Source: Bacillota bacterium (GTDB taxonomy: Bacteria > Bacillota > Clostridia > Clostridiales > Clostridiaceae). Taken from it: a DNA stretch of 62,238 bases. The number at the start of each line of letters is the position of its first letter. Positions within the stretch are counted from its first letter, which is position 1. This document shows, one piece after another, positions 1 through 8,517 of the stretch. The stretch covers positions 1-62,238 of the forward strand of contig JAEXLD010000006.1 in assembly GCA_023445445.1 (NCBI GenBank). Direction: 5' to 3'. The notes beneath the pieces were generated by a model. The model searched no databases. It was given only the letters and a program-made list of their open reading frames with translations, and was not told where the DNA came from. A program made the translations under genes and the position numbers.

Positions 1-164
1 TTTATTTCAAACTCTTCGCCGTATCTTTCTTCTAGCTTTTCAAGTGCTGCCTTTTTATAATCATTATCTGTTTTTATAGAACAACCAGTAATTGAACTCC
101 CTAAAACCATCATTAAAATAATTCCCCCTATTTTATATAAAGTCTTTATCTTAGCTTTAATCAA
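1..164 (-). CDS. Putative lipoprotein, 3' end beyond window
   Basis: The start is a TTG codon at 162-164, six bases downstream of an AAAGGAGG ribosome site. The readable 54 residues begin with a short basic stretch and a hydrophobic segment that ends in an ITGC lipobox, so lipidation at that Cys and anchoring to the outer face of the membrane are likely. The mature part that is visible is charged and helical (KKAALEKLEERYGEEF). The gene is cut by the left edge, so family and function are unknown. It follows two small coiled-coil genes of a T7SS toxin cassette and could be an immunity or accessory lipoprotein, but that is inference from position only. Confidence 0.6.
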   Translation of the reverse strand, partial: MIKAKIKTLYKIGGIILMMVLGSSITGCSIKTDNDYKKAALEKLEERYGEEFEI

Positions 165-179
165 CTTTTAACCTCCTTT

Positions 180-542
180 TTAGTATCTTCTCAGATTCTC
201 ATTTCTTCGTGCTATTTCTTCATCTTCTCGCTTTTTAATTTCTCTAAGTTGTCTATCTATTCTATCAATTTCAGCTTGAATCTTATTTTTAGCCCTAGAT
301 GCTAATCCAATGCTTTCTTGAATTTTTTTATAATTATCTTTATTTATATTATCTACTAAGGCCGCTAACCTTCCTGTATTATCCCCCTTTAAACCACTCT
401 GTACAGCATATCTTACTTCCTTAACACAACCATTAATAGATATACATTGATTGTCTAGCTTTCTTATTGTATTCTGTATATCATTTATTGCATTAAGCTC
501 CTTTTCTTTCTCTCTCCTTCTATTTTTTAAGTAATTCTTCAT
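180..542 (-). CDS. Small coiled-coil T7SS accessory protein (Lap2/DUF3958-like)
   Basis: A 120-residue, almost entirely helical and highly charged protein with no signal peptide or membrane segment. The N-terminal 35 residues and the C-terminal 40 (KIQAEIDRIDRQLREIKKRE) have heptad character. It lies 10 bp downstream of a WXG100-sized protein gene, as in LXG-toxin cassettes where a DUF3130-type protein (Lap1) and a DUF3958-type protein (Lap2) bind the toxin's LXG helical domain and help present it to the T7SS. The family assignment rests on size, predicted fold and gene order, not on a diagnostic motif. DUF5082 (YwqH-like) is an alternative. Confidence 0.55.
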   Translation of the reverse strand: MKNYLKNRRREKEKELNAINDIQNTIRKLDNQCISINGCVKEVRYAVQSGLKGDNTGRLAALVDNINKDNYKKIQESIGLASRAKNKIQAEIDRIDRQLREIKKREDEEIARRNENLRRY

Positions 543-552
543 AAATCCTCCT

Positions 553-846
553 TTAGAAACTTAACTTATATGCTATTGATTTATCAATTTTTTCATAAGC
601 TGAATTTATGTTATTTAACTCTAATGCTAATTGTCCTATCCCATCATTTAATATTTTCATGTTTGTTATAAGAATTTTATTTTTTCCATTAAATCTATTT
701 CCACTTTTACTATCCCATGTACTTGCAAGTTTTTTCGTTTCTATGTTCATTTTATTAATACTATTACTTAAACTCATGTTTATTTGGGTTAATATATTTG
801 CCGCTTCATTAAAAACATCACTTTTAATTTTTATTTCATTAGACAT
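553..846 (-). CDS. WXG100-superfamily small T7SS protein (Lap1/TIGR04197-like)
   Basis: Start chosen at the ATG at 844-846, which has a GGAGGAA site 4 bases upstream; a longer frame to 918 lacks a ribosome site. The 97-residue product is two amphipathic helices around a central turn (STWDSKSGNRF), resembling the WXG turn with Trp kept and Gly shifted. Such proteins (DUF3130/TIGR04197 or DUF5344 families) are encoded next to LXG toxins and act as targeting partners for export by EssC. It sits in the T7SS transcription unit downstream of esxA, with the coiled-coil partner gene immediately after it. The exact family is inferred. Confidence 0.65.
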   Translation of the reverse strand: MSNEIKIKSDVFNEAANILTQINMSLSNSINKMNIETKKLASTWDSKSGNRFNGKNKILITNMKILNDGIGQLALELNNINSAYEKIDKSIAYKLSF

Positions 847-989
847 ATATTTCCTCCTAAATATATTTTTCATTTTTTTAATTTTCAAAGTATTAATATA
901 ACTAATTTTATATTTCATTTTAAAATATTATTAGAATTAATTATTCAAGTTAAAATAATTTACAAGATAAGTCCGTATTTTATTTGATT

Positions 990-1124
990 TTATACGGATT
1001 TGAATTTACTTCTGAGTATTTGGAGTTGTTGTATTTTTGAATTTAACTGTTTAACTGAATTTTGATAAGAATACAATAAGTTCTCATTATATCTAATATT
1101 TTCTCTTATTTCTGCGGACGTCAT
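990..1124 (-). CDS. Small ORF, 44 residues, possible coiled-coil fragment
   Basis: The ATG at 1122-1124 is preceded by an AAAGGGGG ribosome site 7 bases upstream. The product is helical and polar, with Gln/Lys/Leu heptads (SVKQLNSKIQQLQILRSKF). It resembles the N-terminal helix of YwqH-like (DUF5082) T7SS proteins but stops early, and no continuation in another frame was found down to 918. It may be a remnant of a longer cassette gene or a genuine micro-protein. Function unknown. Confidence 0.4.
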   Translation of the reverse strand: MTSAEIRENIRYNENLLYSYQNSVKQLNSKIQQLQILRSKFKSV

Positions 1125-1180
1125 TACTTAACCCCCTTTATTTATATTAAACACATAAGTGTAATCTTTCTTAAATTTGT

Positions 1181-1214
1181 GTAAGTAATAGTCTCATTTT
1201 AGACTATTACTTAC
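1181..1214 (-). terminator. Perfect 14-bp hairpin after esxA
   Basis: Positions 1181-1194 pair perfectly with 1201-1214 around a 6-base loop. It lies 60 bp downstream of the esxA stop, between esxA and the small toxin-cassette genes. The run after the stem is only T-rich, not a clean T tract, so it may be a partial terminator or an mRNA 3'-end stabiliser that keeps esxA transcript abundant. Confidence 0.5.
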
Positions 1215-1274
1215 AATAATTTTATTTAGCTTCTAAATTTTAAATAAGAAGCATATCCATTTTTATCAGTTCTA

Positions 1275-1568
1275 TTACTTTCTGAATTGTGAAGCAATAG
1301 AGTTATCTGTTTCTTCAACAATTTGAGCAGTAGATTTAAGAGCAGTTGAAATTTCATCAATAAGTTCCTTAGCTTTTACAAAACCTGGACGTAATTCCCC
1401 AAATCTTGCAGCATAGGCTTGGCTTGCATTACCTTCCCACTCTCCTTGAAGATTTCTTAACAATGCATCCATCTTTGTAATAATAGATTGAAGATTGTTT
1501 GCTTGAGTTGAGTATTCTGAAGCTCTGCTTCTCATTTTCTCAGGGGTCATTCTAATTTGATTTCCCAT
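1275..1568 (-). CDS. esxA: WXG100 family protein EsxA
   Basis: A 97-residue protein with the WXG100 layout: two helices around a WEG turn (residues ~43-45, GEWEGNASQAYAARF) and a C-terminal charged tail. Start chosen at ATG 1566-1568, which has an AGGAGG site 7 bases upstream; the longer frame to 1616 has none. EsxA-type proteins form helical hairpin dimers that are exported by, and contact, the last ATPase domain of EssC. The gene is 57 bp downstream of essC, separated by a small hairpin, which would allow esxA to be expressed above the rest of the operon. Confidence 0.93.
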   Translation of the reverse strand: MGNQIRMTPEKMRSRASEYSTQANNLQSIITKMDALLRNLQGEWEGNASQAYAARFGELRPGFVKAKELIDEISTALKSTAQIVEETDNSIASQFRK

Positions 1569-1598
1569 AATAAATTCCTCCTTTTTATAATATATATA

Positions 1599-1623
1599 TA
1601 TCAATTGGTTTCCCAACTTGATA
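1599..1623 (-). other. Hairpin with GAAA tetraloop between essC and esxA
   Basis: Read on the minus strand, TATCAA and TTGG pair with CCAA and TTGATA around a GAAA tetraloop, with one bulged G. It begins three bases after the essC stop codon and ends 22 bases before the esxA ribosome site. No T tract follows, so this is not a standard terminator. A role in mRNA processing or stability is inferred. Confidence 0.5.
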
Positions 1624-1625
1624 GC

Positions 1626-4600
1626 TTAAGATTCATCAGTATGATGCACTACTTTTAATTTTGTAACAGTACTGTCCTTTATATAGTAAGCATCACCTAA
1701 TTGTAATTTCTTTCGATTTGCCTTTATTTCTTCATAAGGCACATCGAATACTTTTAGCATATCTAAATCGTCTAGTAGCAATAAATGTTGCTCTTGTTTT
1801 ATCATTCGTAGTGGTTCTGGTGCATCATATGAAACAGCTGCATTTTCATAATTTGAATAAATCACACAAATATTTAAATTTTTAAATCTTGTAACCATTT
1901 CTGTATACTGTCTCATAGCATCCATATCTTCATATATCTTTTTTGCAACATCATTGTTTTGAATAATTAAAACTAATAATTCTTCTTGTGAAGAAGTTTC
2001 TTCTGATATAAGCATTTCAGAATATCTTTTCTCTAAAATCTCATACCACTCATTAAGTTTTTCAATAACCCTATCCGTATTTAGGGTATATTCCTCCACT
2101 ATATCCAGATTCTTAAATTCTGCATACTTTCGAGATATATCATCAAATATACAAACTCTAACAGGATATTCCTTACTTTCTTTATTAAAATTGTGTAGCA
2201 TGTATTTAACCAAGTTAGCATGTCCTTTATTTGGTTTACCAGATATACCAAGTGCTCCAAGATTAGCAAAATCAAGGTAGAATGGTTTAACTTCTTCATA
2301 GGTAATACCAATTGGAAGGCTATAATTATTTCTTCTTCCTTCATAGGTTCCTATTAACTCTTCTTCTGAAAGAATATTAGGTATACTAGGAATTTTTTTA
2401 GCTTCTATATTTATTGTTAAAGCATTGATTTTATTAATAAATGCTTTTATACTATGGACACGCTCTATTTCTTTTTCACCTTCAAAGGCTAAATAACTTT
2501 GACACTCTAAAATTCTTTTATCAATTTCAACAACGCAACGCCCTGGAGTATCATCTGGTTGAATAGATACCTGTTCAAGTAAATTTGAGTATTCATTGGT
2601 ATCATTACAGTGCATTACTATGCGATTTGAAAAGTTAGACATATATCTGTAGCCTATGCCTGATGTTTGAGAATTTGCTATAATTGCTGTAATTCCAACT
2701 GACAATCCATCACGAATTATCGTAAGTAAAGTATCATCATTTTCCAAATATAATTCAATTAACCCGGTAAAGTTATCTATAACAAGATAAATTTGTGCTA
2801 AATCTGAATAACCAGCTTCTTTATATGCTGAAAAAGAACTTACACCAACAGAAACTAGCTTTTCTTTTCTTGTTGTGATTTCTTCTAATAATAATTTAAA
2901 TAAATTCTTTAACTTTTCATCTTCAGATGCAGAAACTACCCCACCAACATGTTTTAGTTGTTCAAAGTTTTTCAAAACCATACTGCCAAAATCTATAATA
3001 TAAATATTTGCTTCAGCAGGAGAATTCATAATAGCTATTTCCTTTATTACACACTGCAAGAGGTTTGTCTTTCCAGTTTGTGCCGATCCAATTATTAATG
3101 TATTTTTACTATTCATATCCATTAATGTTTGTCCTTGATATTGTGAATCTGGATCATCATAAATACCAATATCTATAAACCTATTATTGTTATTTATTGT
3201 ACTTGGACAATTAATAACATCTTTTAACCCATCTAAACATATATTGGGAAGAGGTTTAATTCCATCTAGGCTACAGTACTCTGAAACATAATCAACAACT
3301 GCTTCCAATTGAGTTTTTGATTGCTTTTCTACCTTGTTCTTTTTGCTTACAAAAACACATTTTCTTCTTCCATTCTTCTGAAACTCATACAATGCAAAAT
3401 CTTTATAATTACCTTCATCCACTCTTTCAGAAGCTCCACTATAGGCAGACTGGAATAATTCGAATATTTCATTGTTTCCAACTTGTAAGTAAGCTCTTCC
3501 AGGTTCCTTTATTTCAGCTGCAAGAGGAGATTTTAAAACTTCATTACTATCCTCTTTATTTTGCACCTTAAGACAAAGCTTAAATCTTGAGTTACTCCAA
3601 ATTTGTTCATCAACTTGACCAGAAGGTTTCTGTGTAGCTAATATAAGATGCACACCTAAACTTCTACCTATACGTGCTGCTGAAATTAATTCCTTCATAA
3701 ATTCAGGTTGCTCTGCTTTTAATTCTGCAAATTCATCAACTATAATAATTAGATGAGGCAATGCTTCCTGAACTTCTTTTTCTTTATATTTCTTAATATA
3801 TTTATCAATATGATTAACTTCTGCTTCTGCAAATAATCTTTGCCTCTTTTTTAATTCTGCTTTTATAGACTTTAATGAACGTTCTATTGATTTTTCATCA
3901 ATATTTGTAATAGCCCCTAAAATATGAGGCATATTTTTAAATTGATTAACCATCCCACCGCCTTTGAAATCAATAATTACAAATGCAACTTCGTAAGGAT
4001 GATATAAGGTTGCCATTGATAAAATATATGTTTGTAAAATTTCCGATTTACCTGCACCTGTAGTACCAGCCACAAGTCCATGAGGTCCATGAACCTTATC
4101 ATGTAAATCAAGAGAAATAATTCCTGACTTGGACACACCTATAGGCGCTGCCATACTTTTAAATACAGTAGACTCATTCCATCGCTTTAATAAATCTAAA
4201 TCCTCTACTGACAAAATTTTCAACATTTCAAATAGAGAAATATTTTTAGTTAAAGAACTTTCTAATGTTATTTCTTCTGTATAAACTGGAGCTAATATTT
4301 CAACAACCTTACTTGAAACTTTGTCTTGAATTGTTGGATACTCAAATTTTATTACATTGAAATCTGAAACATTTATTAGCTCTGCATTTTTATTATCTAA
4401 AATGCTTATAATTGAATCACATCCTATAGGAATATTAAATTTATTATCTGCAAAGAAGATAAAGGTAACCCCTAGTTCATTTGCCTTACTTATAAATTTT
4501 GATATAGGATGGCTATTAAAGCCACAGTTATCATAGAAGAATATCACTAAATATTCCGTGAATTCTTTAGTTTGTTCTCTTAATGATAATTCCTTGTATA

Positions 4601-6125
4601 GATATTCAAAAATAAAGTTTTTACTTTCTATATCACAAGCAATGTTTCTCATATTTGTTTCTAAGTTATATACATGAGGTAAAAATCTTAGCCAGTCAAT
4701 TCTTGATGTATGTTCCTCTTCAACAATAAAAAATGTTTTTGCTTCTGTATAAAAATGTCTAGTGGCTAAGTCAATAACTATATTTTTAAATAAAGAAAAT
4801 CTATTTTCTTCATTTCCTACAATTCCAACTGCATTATTTGCAACCAAATCGCATACCACTGGAACTTCCTTTACCATTTCGTATTCATTAAAAAGAATTT
4901 CTGGTTCATTCTGTAAATTATCTTCAATTTCTAATCTTTCCTGTTTTTTATAGTCAATTTGCCTTTTAGCTTTAATATCTCCTGTTCCAATACGGATGTT
5001 TAAAAAATCCTTATCATTTATGGTTCTCTCAAATAAGTTGCTAGAAAAAGATTTTACCCTTTCAAGTTCTAAATCCTGTGAAATAAATATTTTCTCTAAT
5101 TCATTTCCTTCCTGCTCTCTTATTGCCTCAATTTCTGCACGCTTCTTTTCTATATAAGCGTTATACTTAATAATTCTTTCCTTACATTCTTTTTTATACT
5201 CTTTATTACCTTGCATAACTGTAAGTACAGATGTAATAATAGCCATTGCACCTGATACAATACTAAAAATAATCATTGCTCCTCCCATAAATGCCATTGC
5301 ACCTGAAGCAATTAGCATTCCAATAGAGGGCATTAAGCTAATGAATAAATTATTCTTAGGTTTTTGAGGCTTAGAGGGTGGATCTAATATTTCAATTTTG
5401 CTGTCATCAACTACACTCTTAATTCTTGTATTTCTTATAAATTTAGGATACATATTGGGATTTGGTTCATCTATATAAGAAAGTCCATTTATGGCACAAT
5501 CTTTTCTTATTTCTGTATAAATATTATTATCTTTATAATAGAATATGAAATCAGATATAGAGAAAAAATCACCATTATTAACTGTGAAATTACTTCCTGC
5601 TCTATTACCATTATGGTAAACACCATATGTGCTATTTTTCACAGATAGTAGTAAATCCCCCCTCTTATTAATAACCCTAACCTTATCATCTTTTACATAT
5701 CTACTTTTTATAATAATGTTGTTGTTAGTAGATGTTCCTATGGTAAATTCATTTATATTACAGACATTAATCTTTCTTTCAAAATGCCTTTGTTTATTAT
5801 CAAAATCAATAAGAAAATCTACAAAAAATACATCATTATTAGACTCTCTATACTTTACAACAAATCTTTCTCCATGCTGCAAAGGCTTTGTTATTAATTT
5901 TCTTACATCACCTACTGTAAAATACAAATTATCAGAACAAGTTACAGTCCATTCATCTTCAGTTCTTGTGAAAAAAAGCTCAATTGGTTCAAAAAATAAA
6001 TCTTTATGTAACCTAATATCACATTCAATACCTGTACCAACTCTAATTGACTCCTTTTCTGATGAAAGCTCAATTTCTTTATATAAGTTTTTGTTGGAAA
6101 CTATTATTTTGTATCTATTTTCCAT
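1626..6125 (-). CDS. essC: T7SS ATPase EssC (FtsK/SpoIIIE family)
   Basis: A 1,499-residue membrane ATPase, the motor of type VII secretion. Two FHA-like domains occupy residues ~1-215 (second begins FTIGTSTNNNIII). A hydrophobic hairpin at ~262-305 (MLIASGAMAFMGG) gives two membrane helices, then a coiled linker. ATPase domain 1 has Walker A GTTGAGKSE near 685 and Walker B LIIIVDEFAEL. Domain 2 has GSAQTGKTN near 1015. Domain 3 carries a degenerate P-loop (GKPNKGHAN, ~1295), as is usual for EssC, where it binds EsxA. Length and order match EssC/YukBA as one unbroken chain. It is 10 bp downstream of esaB and precedes esxA. AGGAGAGG precedes the ATG. Confidence 0.96.
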   Translation of the reverse strand: MENRYKIIVSNKNLYKEIELSSEKESIRVGTGIECDIRLHKDLFFEPIELFFTRTEDEWTVTCSDNLYFTVGDVRKLITKPLQHGERFVVKYRESNNDVFFVDFLIDFDNKQRHFERKINVCNINEFTIGTSTNNNIIIKSRYVKDDKVRVINKRGDLLLSVKNSTYGVYHNGNRAGSNFTVNNGDFFSISDFIFYYKDNNIYTEIRKDCAINGLSYIDEPNPNMYPKFIRNTRIKSVVDDSKIEILDPPSKPQKPKNNLFISLMPSIGMLIASGAMAFMGGAMIIFSIVSGAMAIITSVLTVMQGNKEYKKECKERIIKYNAYIEKKRAEIEAIREQEGNELEKIFISQDLELERVKSFSSNLFERTINDKDFLNIRIGTGDIKAKRQIDYKKQERLEIEDNLQNEPEILFNEYEMVKEVPVVCDLVANNAVGIVGNEENRFSLFKNIVIDLATRHFYTEAKTFFIVEEEHTSRIDWLRFLPHVYNLETNMRNIACDIESKNFIFEYLYKELSLREQTKEFTEYLVIFFYDNCGFNSHPISKFISKANELGVTFIFFADNKFNIPIGCDSIISILDNKNAELINVSDFNVIKFEYPTIQDKVSSKVVEILAPVYTEEITLESSLTKNISLFEMLKILSVEDLDLLKRWNESTVFKSMAAPIGVSKSGIISLDLHDKVHGPHGLVAGTTGAGKSEILQTYILSMATLYHPYEVAFVIIDFKGGGMVNQFKNMPHILGAITNIDEKSIERSLKSIKAELKKRQRLFAEAEVNHIDKYIKKYKEKEVQEALPHLIIIVDEFAELKAEQPEFMKELISAARIGRSLGVHLILATQKPSGQVDEQIWSNSRFKLCLKVQNKEDSNEVLKSPLAAEIKEPGRAYLQVGNNEIFELFQSAYSGASERVDEGNYKDFALYEFQKNGRRKCVFVSKKNKVEKQSKTQLEAVVDYVSEYCSLDGIKPLPNICLDGLKDVINCPSTINNNNRFIDIGIYDDPDSQYQGQTLMDMNSKNTLIIGSAQTGKTNLLQCVIKEIAIMNSPAEANIYIIDFGSMVLKNFEQLKHVGGVVSASEDEKLKNLFKLLLEEITTRKEKLVSVGVSSFSAYKEAGYSDLAQIYLVIDNFTGLIELYLENDDTLLTIIRDGLSVGITAIIANSQTSGIGYRYMSNFSNRIVMHCNDTNEYSNLLEQVSIQPDDTPGRCVVEIDKRILECQSYLAFEGEKEIERVHSIKAFINKINALTINIEAKKIPSIPNILSEEELIGTYEGRRNNYSLPIGITYEEVKPFYLDFANLGALGISGKPNKGHANLVKYMLHNFNKESKEYPVRVCIFDDISRKYAEFKNLDIVEEYTLNTDRVIEKLNEWYEILEKRYSEMLISEETSSQEELLVLIIQNNDVAKKIYEDMDAMRQYTEMVTRFKNLNICVIYSNYENAAVSYDAPEPLRMIKQEQHLLLLDDLDMLKVFDVPYEEIKANRKKLQLGDAYYIKDSTVTKLKVVHHTDES

Positions 6126-6135
6126 TTAACCTCTC

Positions 6136-6390
6136 CTATTCTGTGTAATTAATAATGCTACCATTTCTTATGCCATATTCATCAAGGGTTTTATTACCTC
6201 TAAGTAAAGCTATTGGTCTTTCTGCTTTTAGATAGCAATTTTTAATATCTGATACATCTATTTGCAAATTATATGCTGAATTCAATGCCATCACTAATTC
6301 ATTTGCAGTTATAAAAAGTGGAATTTCTAAGTCAATACTAAAATTTTTCTTTGTAATATTAAAAATCACAATTGCTGTGTCCTTTTCCAT
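6136..6390 (-). CDS. esaB: EsaB/YukD, ubiquitin-like T7SS protein
   Basis: An 84-residue single-domain protein with a beta-grasp pattern (MEKDTAIVIFNITKKNF, then helix ELVMALNSAYNLQI, then RNGSIINY). Size and position directly before essC match EsaB/YukD, a cytosolic ubiquitin-fold component of Firmicute T7SS machines that is required for secretion and has been linked to control of effector transcripts. It lacks a C-terminal di-glycine and is not expected to conjugate. AAGGAGG lies six bases before the ATG. Gaps to both neighbours are about 10 bp, so it is cotranscribed. Confidence 0.88.
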   Translation of the reverse strand: MEKDTAIVIFNITKKNFSIDLEIPLFITANELVMALNSAYNLQIDVSDIKNCYLKAERPIALLRGNKTLDEYGIRNGSIINYTE

Positions 6391-6400
6391 AAAAACCTCC

Positions 6401-7459
6401 TTAAATCACAAGAAATGCTGTTTTTTGAATTCCCATGTCCTTTGCTAAATCTTCACACCCTATATGATCATAGTGTTCAAAGTGTTCAATATAATCATTG
6501 ATAGTAAATTTCAACTTTATATTAGGAGAAATACTTGCATTATTTTTATCTTTATCAAAATTATTACACACAAATATATACTTATCAGAATTTATACCAT
6601 TTATATTATCAATAAATAAATTAGTTGCAAAAATAGATGCACTAGTTTGTTCAGTAACTACAATTACTCTATCTGCTATATTCAAAAGTCTAGCAGTATC
6701 TTCATCCAAAGTAGTGTCTGCATCTATCACTATATAATCATAGTCCTTTGATTTCTTTGCTGATATTGCAATCTTCTCATATACTGAGTATGGAATACCT
6801 ACTGACATCAAGGCTGCCTTAAAAGGAGGTAAATAACTGAAAATCTCTGTTCTTATAATATGTTTTATTTCTGAATAAATATTTTCATCTGATTTTGCAA
6901 GCTTTGAGTATATATCAGCTCCTGATATAGCGCTTGAATTTTTCAGCATTCTTTGAAAGCATTGTAATCTTCCAGCATTGATATACATCACTTTCTTGTA
7001 GTTTTTAGCTAAGCTAGTGCTAATTCCCAATGCTACTGTTGTTTTTCCTACACCTCCAGAAGCTGAGGAAACAAGAATTACTTCCGTTTCTTTTTTTATG
7101 CTTTCATTAATGTTTAATGAATTTGCACTTTTTCCAATAATCTTATTGAATATTTCTTTTATGCTAGTATACTTGAATAATCTATTTAAATTTAGCTCAT
7201 CTGTTTGAACTTCTTCATATTGTTCCATCATGAGAAATAAATTACTTATATTATGTTTTTTTAAAGATGAATCATATAAATTTTCAGATACTATTAAAAT
7301 ATCTGCTCTTTGAGGAGATGAAAACAAATCTTCAAAATATTCCTTATCAGTAATAACTTCTAATTCAACCTTATTAAAAAATTCTTCTATAAATTTAACT
7401 TGAAGAGGTACTATATAGTTTAAATCTGTATCTGCAATAATAATTCTTGGTTTTACCAC
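6401..7459 (-). CDS. ParA/MinD-superfamily ATPase (CpaE-like) of T7SS locus
   Basis: A 352-residue protein. Residues ~1-110 look like a receiver-type alpha/beta domain (RIIIADTDLNY at the start), and ~125-350 form a SIMIBI ATPase with deviant Walker A SASGGVGKTT, followed by YDYIVIDAD as the switch region. That two-domain order is seen in CpaE-type ATPases that position secretion or pilus machinery at the membrane. It sits between an FHA gene and esaB in the same operon, so a role in placing or assembling the T7SS is likely but inferred. The start is GTG with GGGGG 8 bases upstream. It is absent from the classical Bacillus and Staphylococcus T7SS loci. Confidence 0.75.
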   Translation of the reverse strand: MVKPRIIIADTDLNYIVPLQVKFIEEFFNKVELEVITDKEYFEDLFSSPQRADILIVSENLYDSSLKKHNISNLFLMMEQYEEVQTDELNLNRLFKYTSIKEIFNKIIGKSANSLNINESIKKETEVILVSSASGGVGKTTVALGISTSLAKNYKKVMYINAGRLQCFQRMLKNSSAISGADIYSKLAKSDENIYSEIKHIIRTEIFSYLPPFKAALMSVGIPYSVYEKIAISAKKSKDYDYIVIDADTTLDEDTARLLNIADRVIVVTEQTSASIFATNLFIDNINGINSDKYIFVCNNFDKDKNNASISPNIKLKFTINDYIEHFEHYDHIGCEDLAKDMGIQKTAFLVI

Positions 7460-7471
7460 TCCTTACACCCC

Positions 7472-8374
7472 CTAACCTATAACAATTTTAAAATCACTAT
7501 TTGCCAATCGAATTACATCACCATTCTTCAGTGGATGTGGCTCTTTAGGTAATAATCTAACTTTATTTACATAAGTACCATTTACACTTTCTAAATCTGT
7601 TATCATATATTCACCATTACTATTTGTAATTTTACAATGTACTCTACTAATTGCTTTGTTAAATGTAATTGCTCCATCTACCATTGAAGGATTTTTACCT
7701 AAAATATAATTATCCTTATCTATTAGAATTTCAATAGGTCTAGGTGAGTTAATAGCTACAATACTCATATTTCTATGATTTATAGTATCCTTTGGTTTTA
7801 TATCTGCCATTTTCATACCTTTAATTCCATTGTAGATATCTTCTAGGGATAGCATTCCATTAGCTAAATCCAGGGCAAATTGCTTTGCTTTTCCATTTGA
7901 AAAAGAAGCCTCACTATTAATTAATTTAATGAAATTTGTTCTTAATTTATTTTCAAACTCATTATAATTATTAAATACTCTAGTTCTTACTGGAAGGTAT
8001 ACTAAGCTCACCTTTAAAGTATTCATATCAATGAAAATTTTATCAAATGAAATATCAATATTTTGACAAGATAAAAAACCATTATTCTTTACTTCAACAA
8101 TATTACTAAAAAGATTAGAGGTAATTGTTATAAAAATATCAGTATTAATGGATGGAATTATAGCTTCAAAGCTTTTAAAATTATCTGCATTATAGAAGAA
8201 TCCTATTTTGCCATTGTATAACATTTTCATACACTTAATGAATCCACCATTTACTTGACTTTGTAGAAACTTATAATCAGTCATTAAAAACTCACTATCA
8301 TCATCCAATATATATAGAAAATTATCACCACATGGTAATTCAGTAATTATTCCATTTTTTAATAAGTCATTCAT
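7472..8374 (-). CDS. FHA-domain protein of T7SS locus
   Basis: A 300-residue cytosolic protein. Residues ~1-190 form an unassigned domain that may be related to the DUF6382-type N-terminus of the other FHA protein at 18,715-19,866. Residues ~215-300 are an FHA domain with the expected signature: YILGKNPSMVDGAI, SRVHC and SVNGTYVN. FHA domains bind phosphothreonine peptides. The operon also encodes a Ser/Thr kinase and a PP2C phosphatase, so this is a likely reader of their marks. It is followed after 12 bp by the ParA-like gene and preceded by a long hairpin. A distant relation of the N-terminus to the EssB pseudokinase domain is possible but cannot be shown here. Confidence 0.75.
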   Translation of the reverse strand: MNDLLKNGIITELPCGDNFLYILDDDSEFLMTDYKFLQSQVNGGFIKCMKMLYNGKIGFFYNADNFKSFEAIIPSINTDIFITITSNLFSNIVEVKNNGFLSCQNIDISFDKIFIDMNTLKVSLVYLPVRTRVFNNYNEFENKLRTNFIKLINSEASFSNGKAKQFALDLANGMLSLEDIYNGIKGMKMADIKPKDTINHRNMSIVAINSPRPIEILIDKDNYILGKNPSMVDGAITFNKAISRVHCKITNSNGEYMITDLESVNGTYVNKVRLLPKEPHPLKNGDVIRLANSDFKIVIG

Positions 8375-8443
8375 CTTTCATCCATCCTTTACATTTGCCT
8401 ATTTATCACAAATAATATCTCCCTATTTAAAGATATTGTTTCT

Positions 8444-8510
8444 AATAAATAGTCCTGGTATATCCTGCGTATGTAAACTTACAACAGGATATACACAATT
8501 ACTATTTATT
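8444..8510 (-). other. Long two-tier hairpin between Ig-repeat gene and FHA gene
   Basis: Two perfect 10-bp stems are nested: 8444-8453 pairs with 8501-8510, and 8458-8467 pairs with 8485-8494, leaving a 17-base apical loop and small internal loops. It starts within 10 bases of the Ig-repeat stop codon. No T tract follows the outer stem, so termination is uncertain. It could stabilise or separate the two halves of the operon mRNA. Confidence 0.55.
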
Positions 8511-8517
8511 AAATTAT

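Noticed and set aside
5629..6129. 166-codon plus-strand frame over the start of essC
   Set aside because: Antisense shadow of the FHA region of EssC. No ribosome site, no recognisable motif, and the minus-strand frame is certain.
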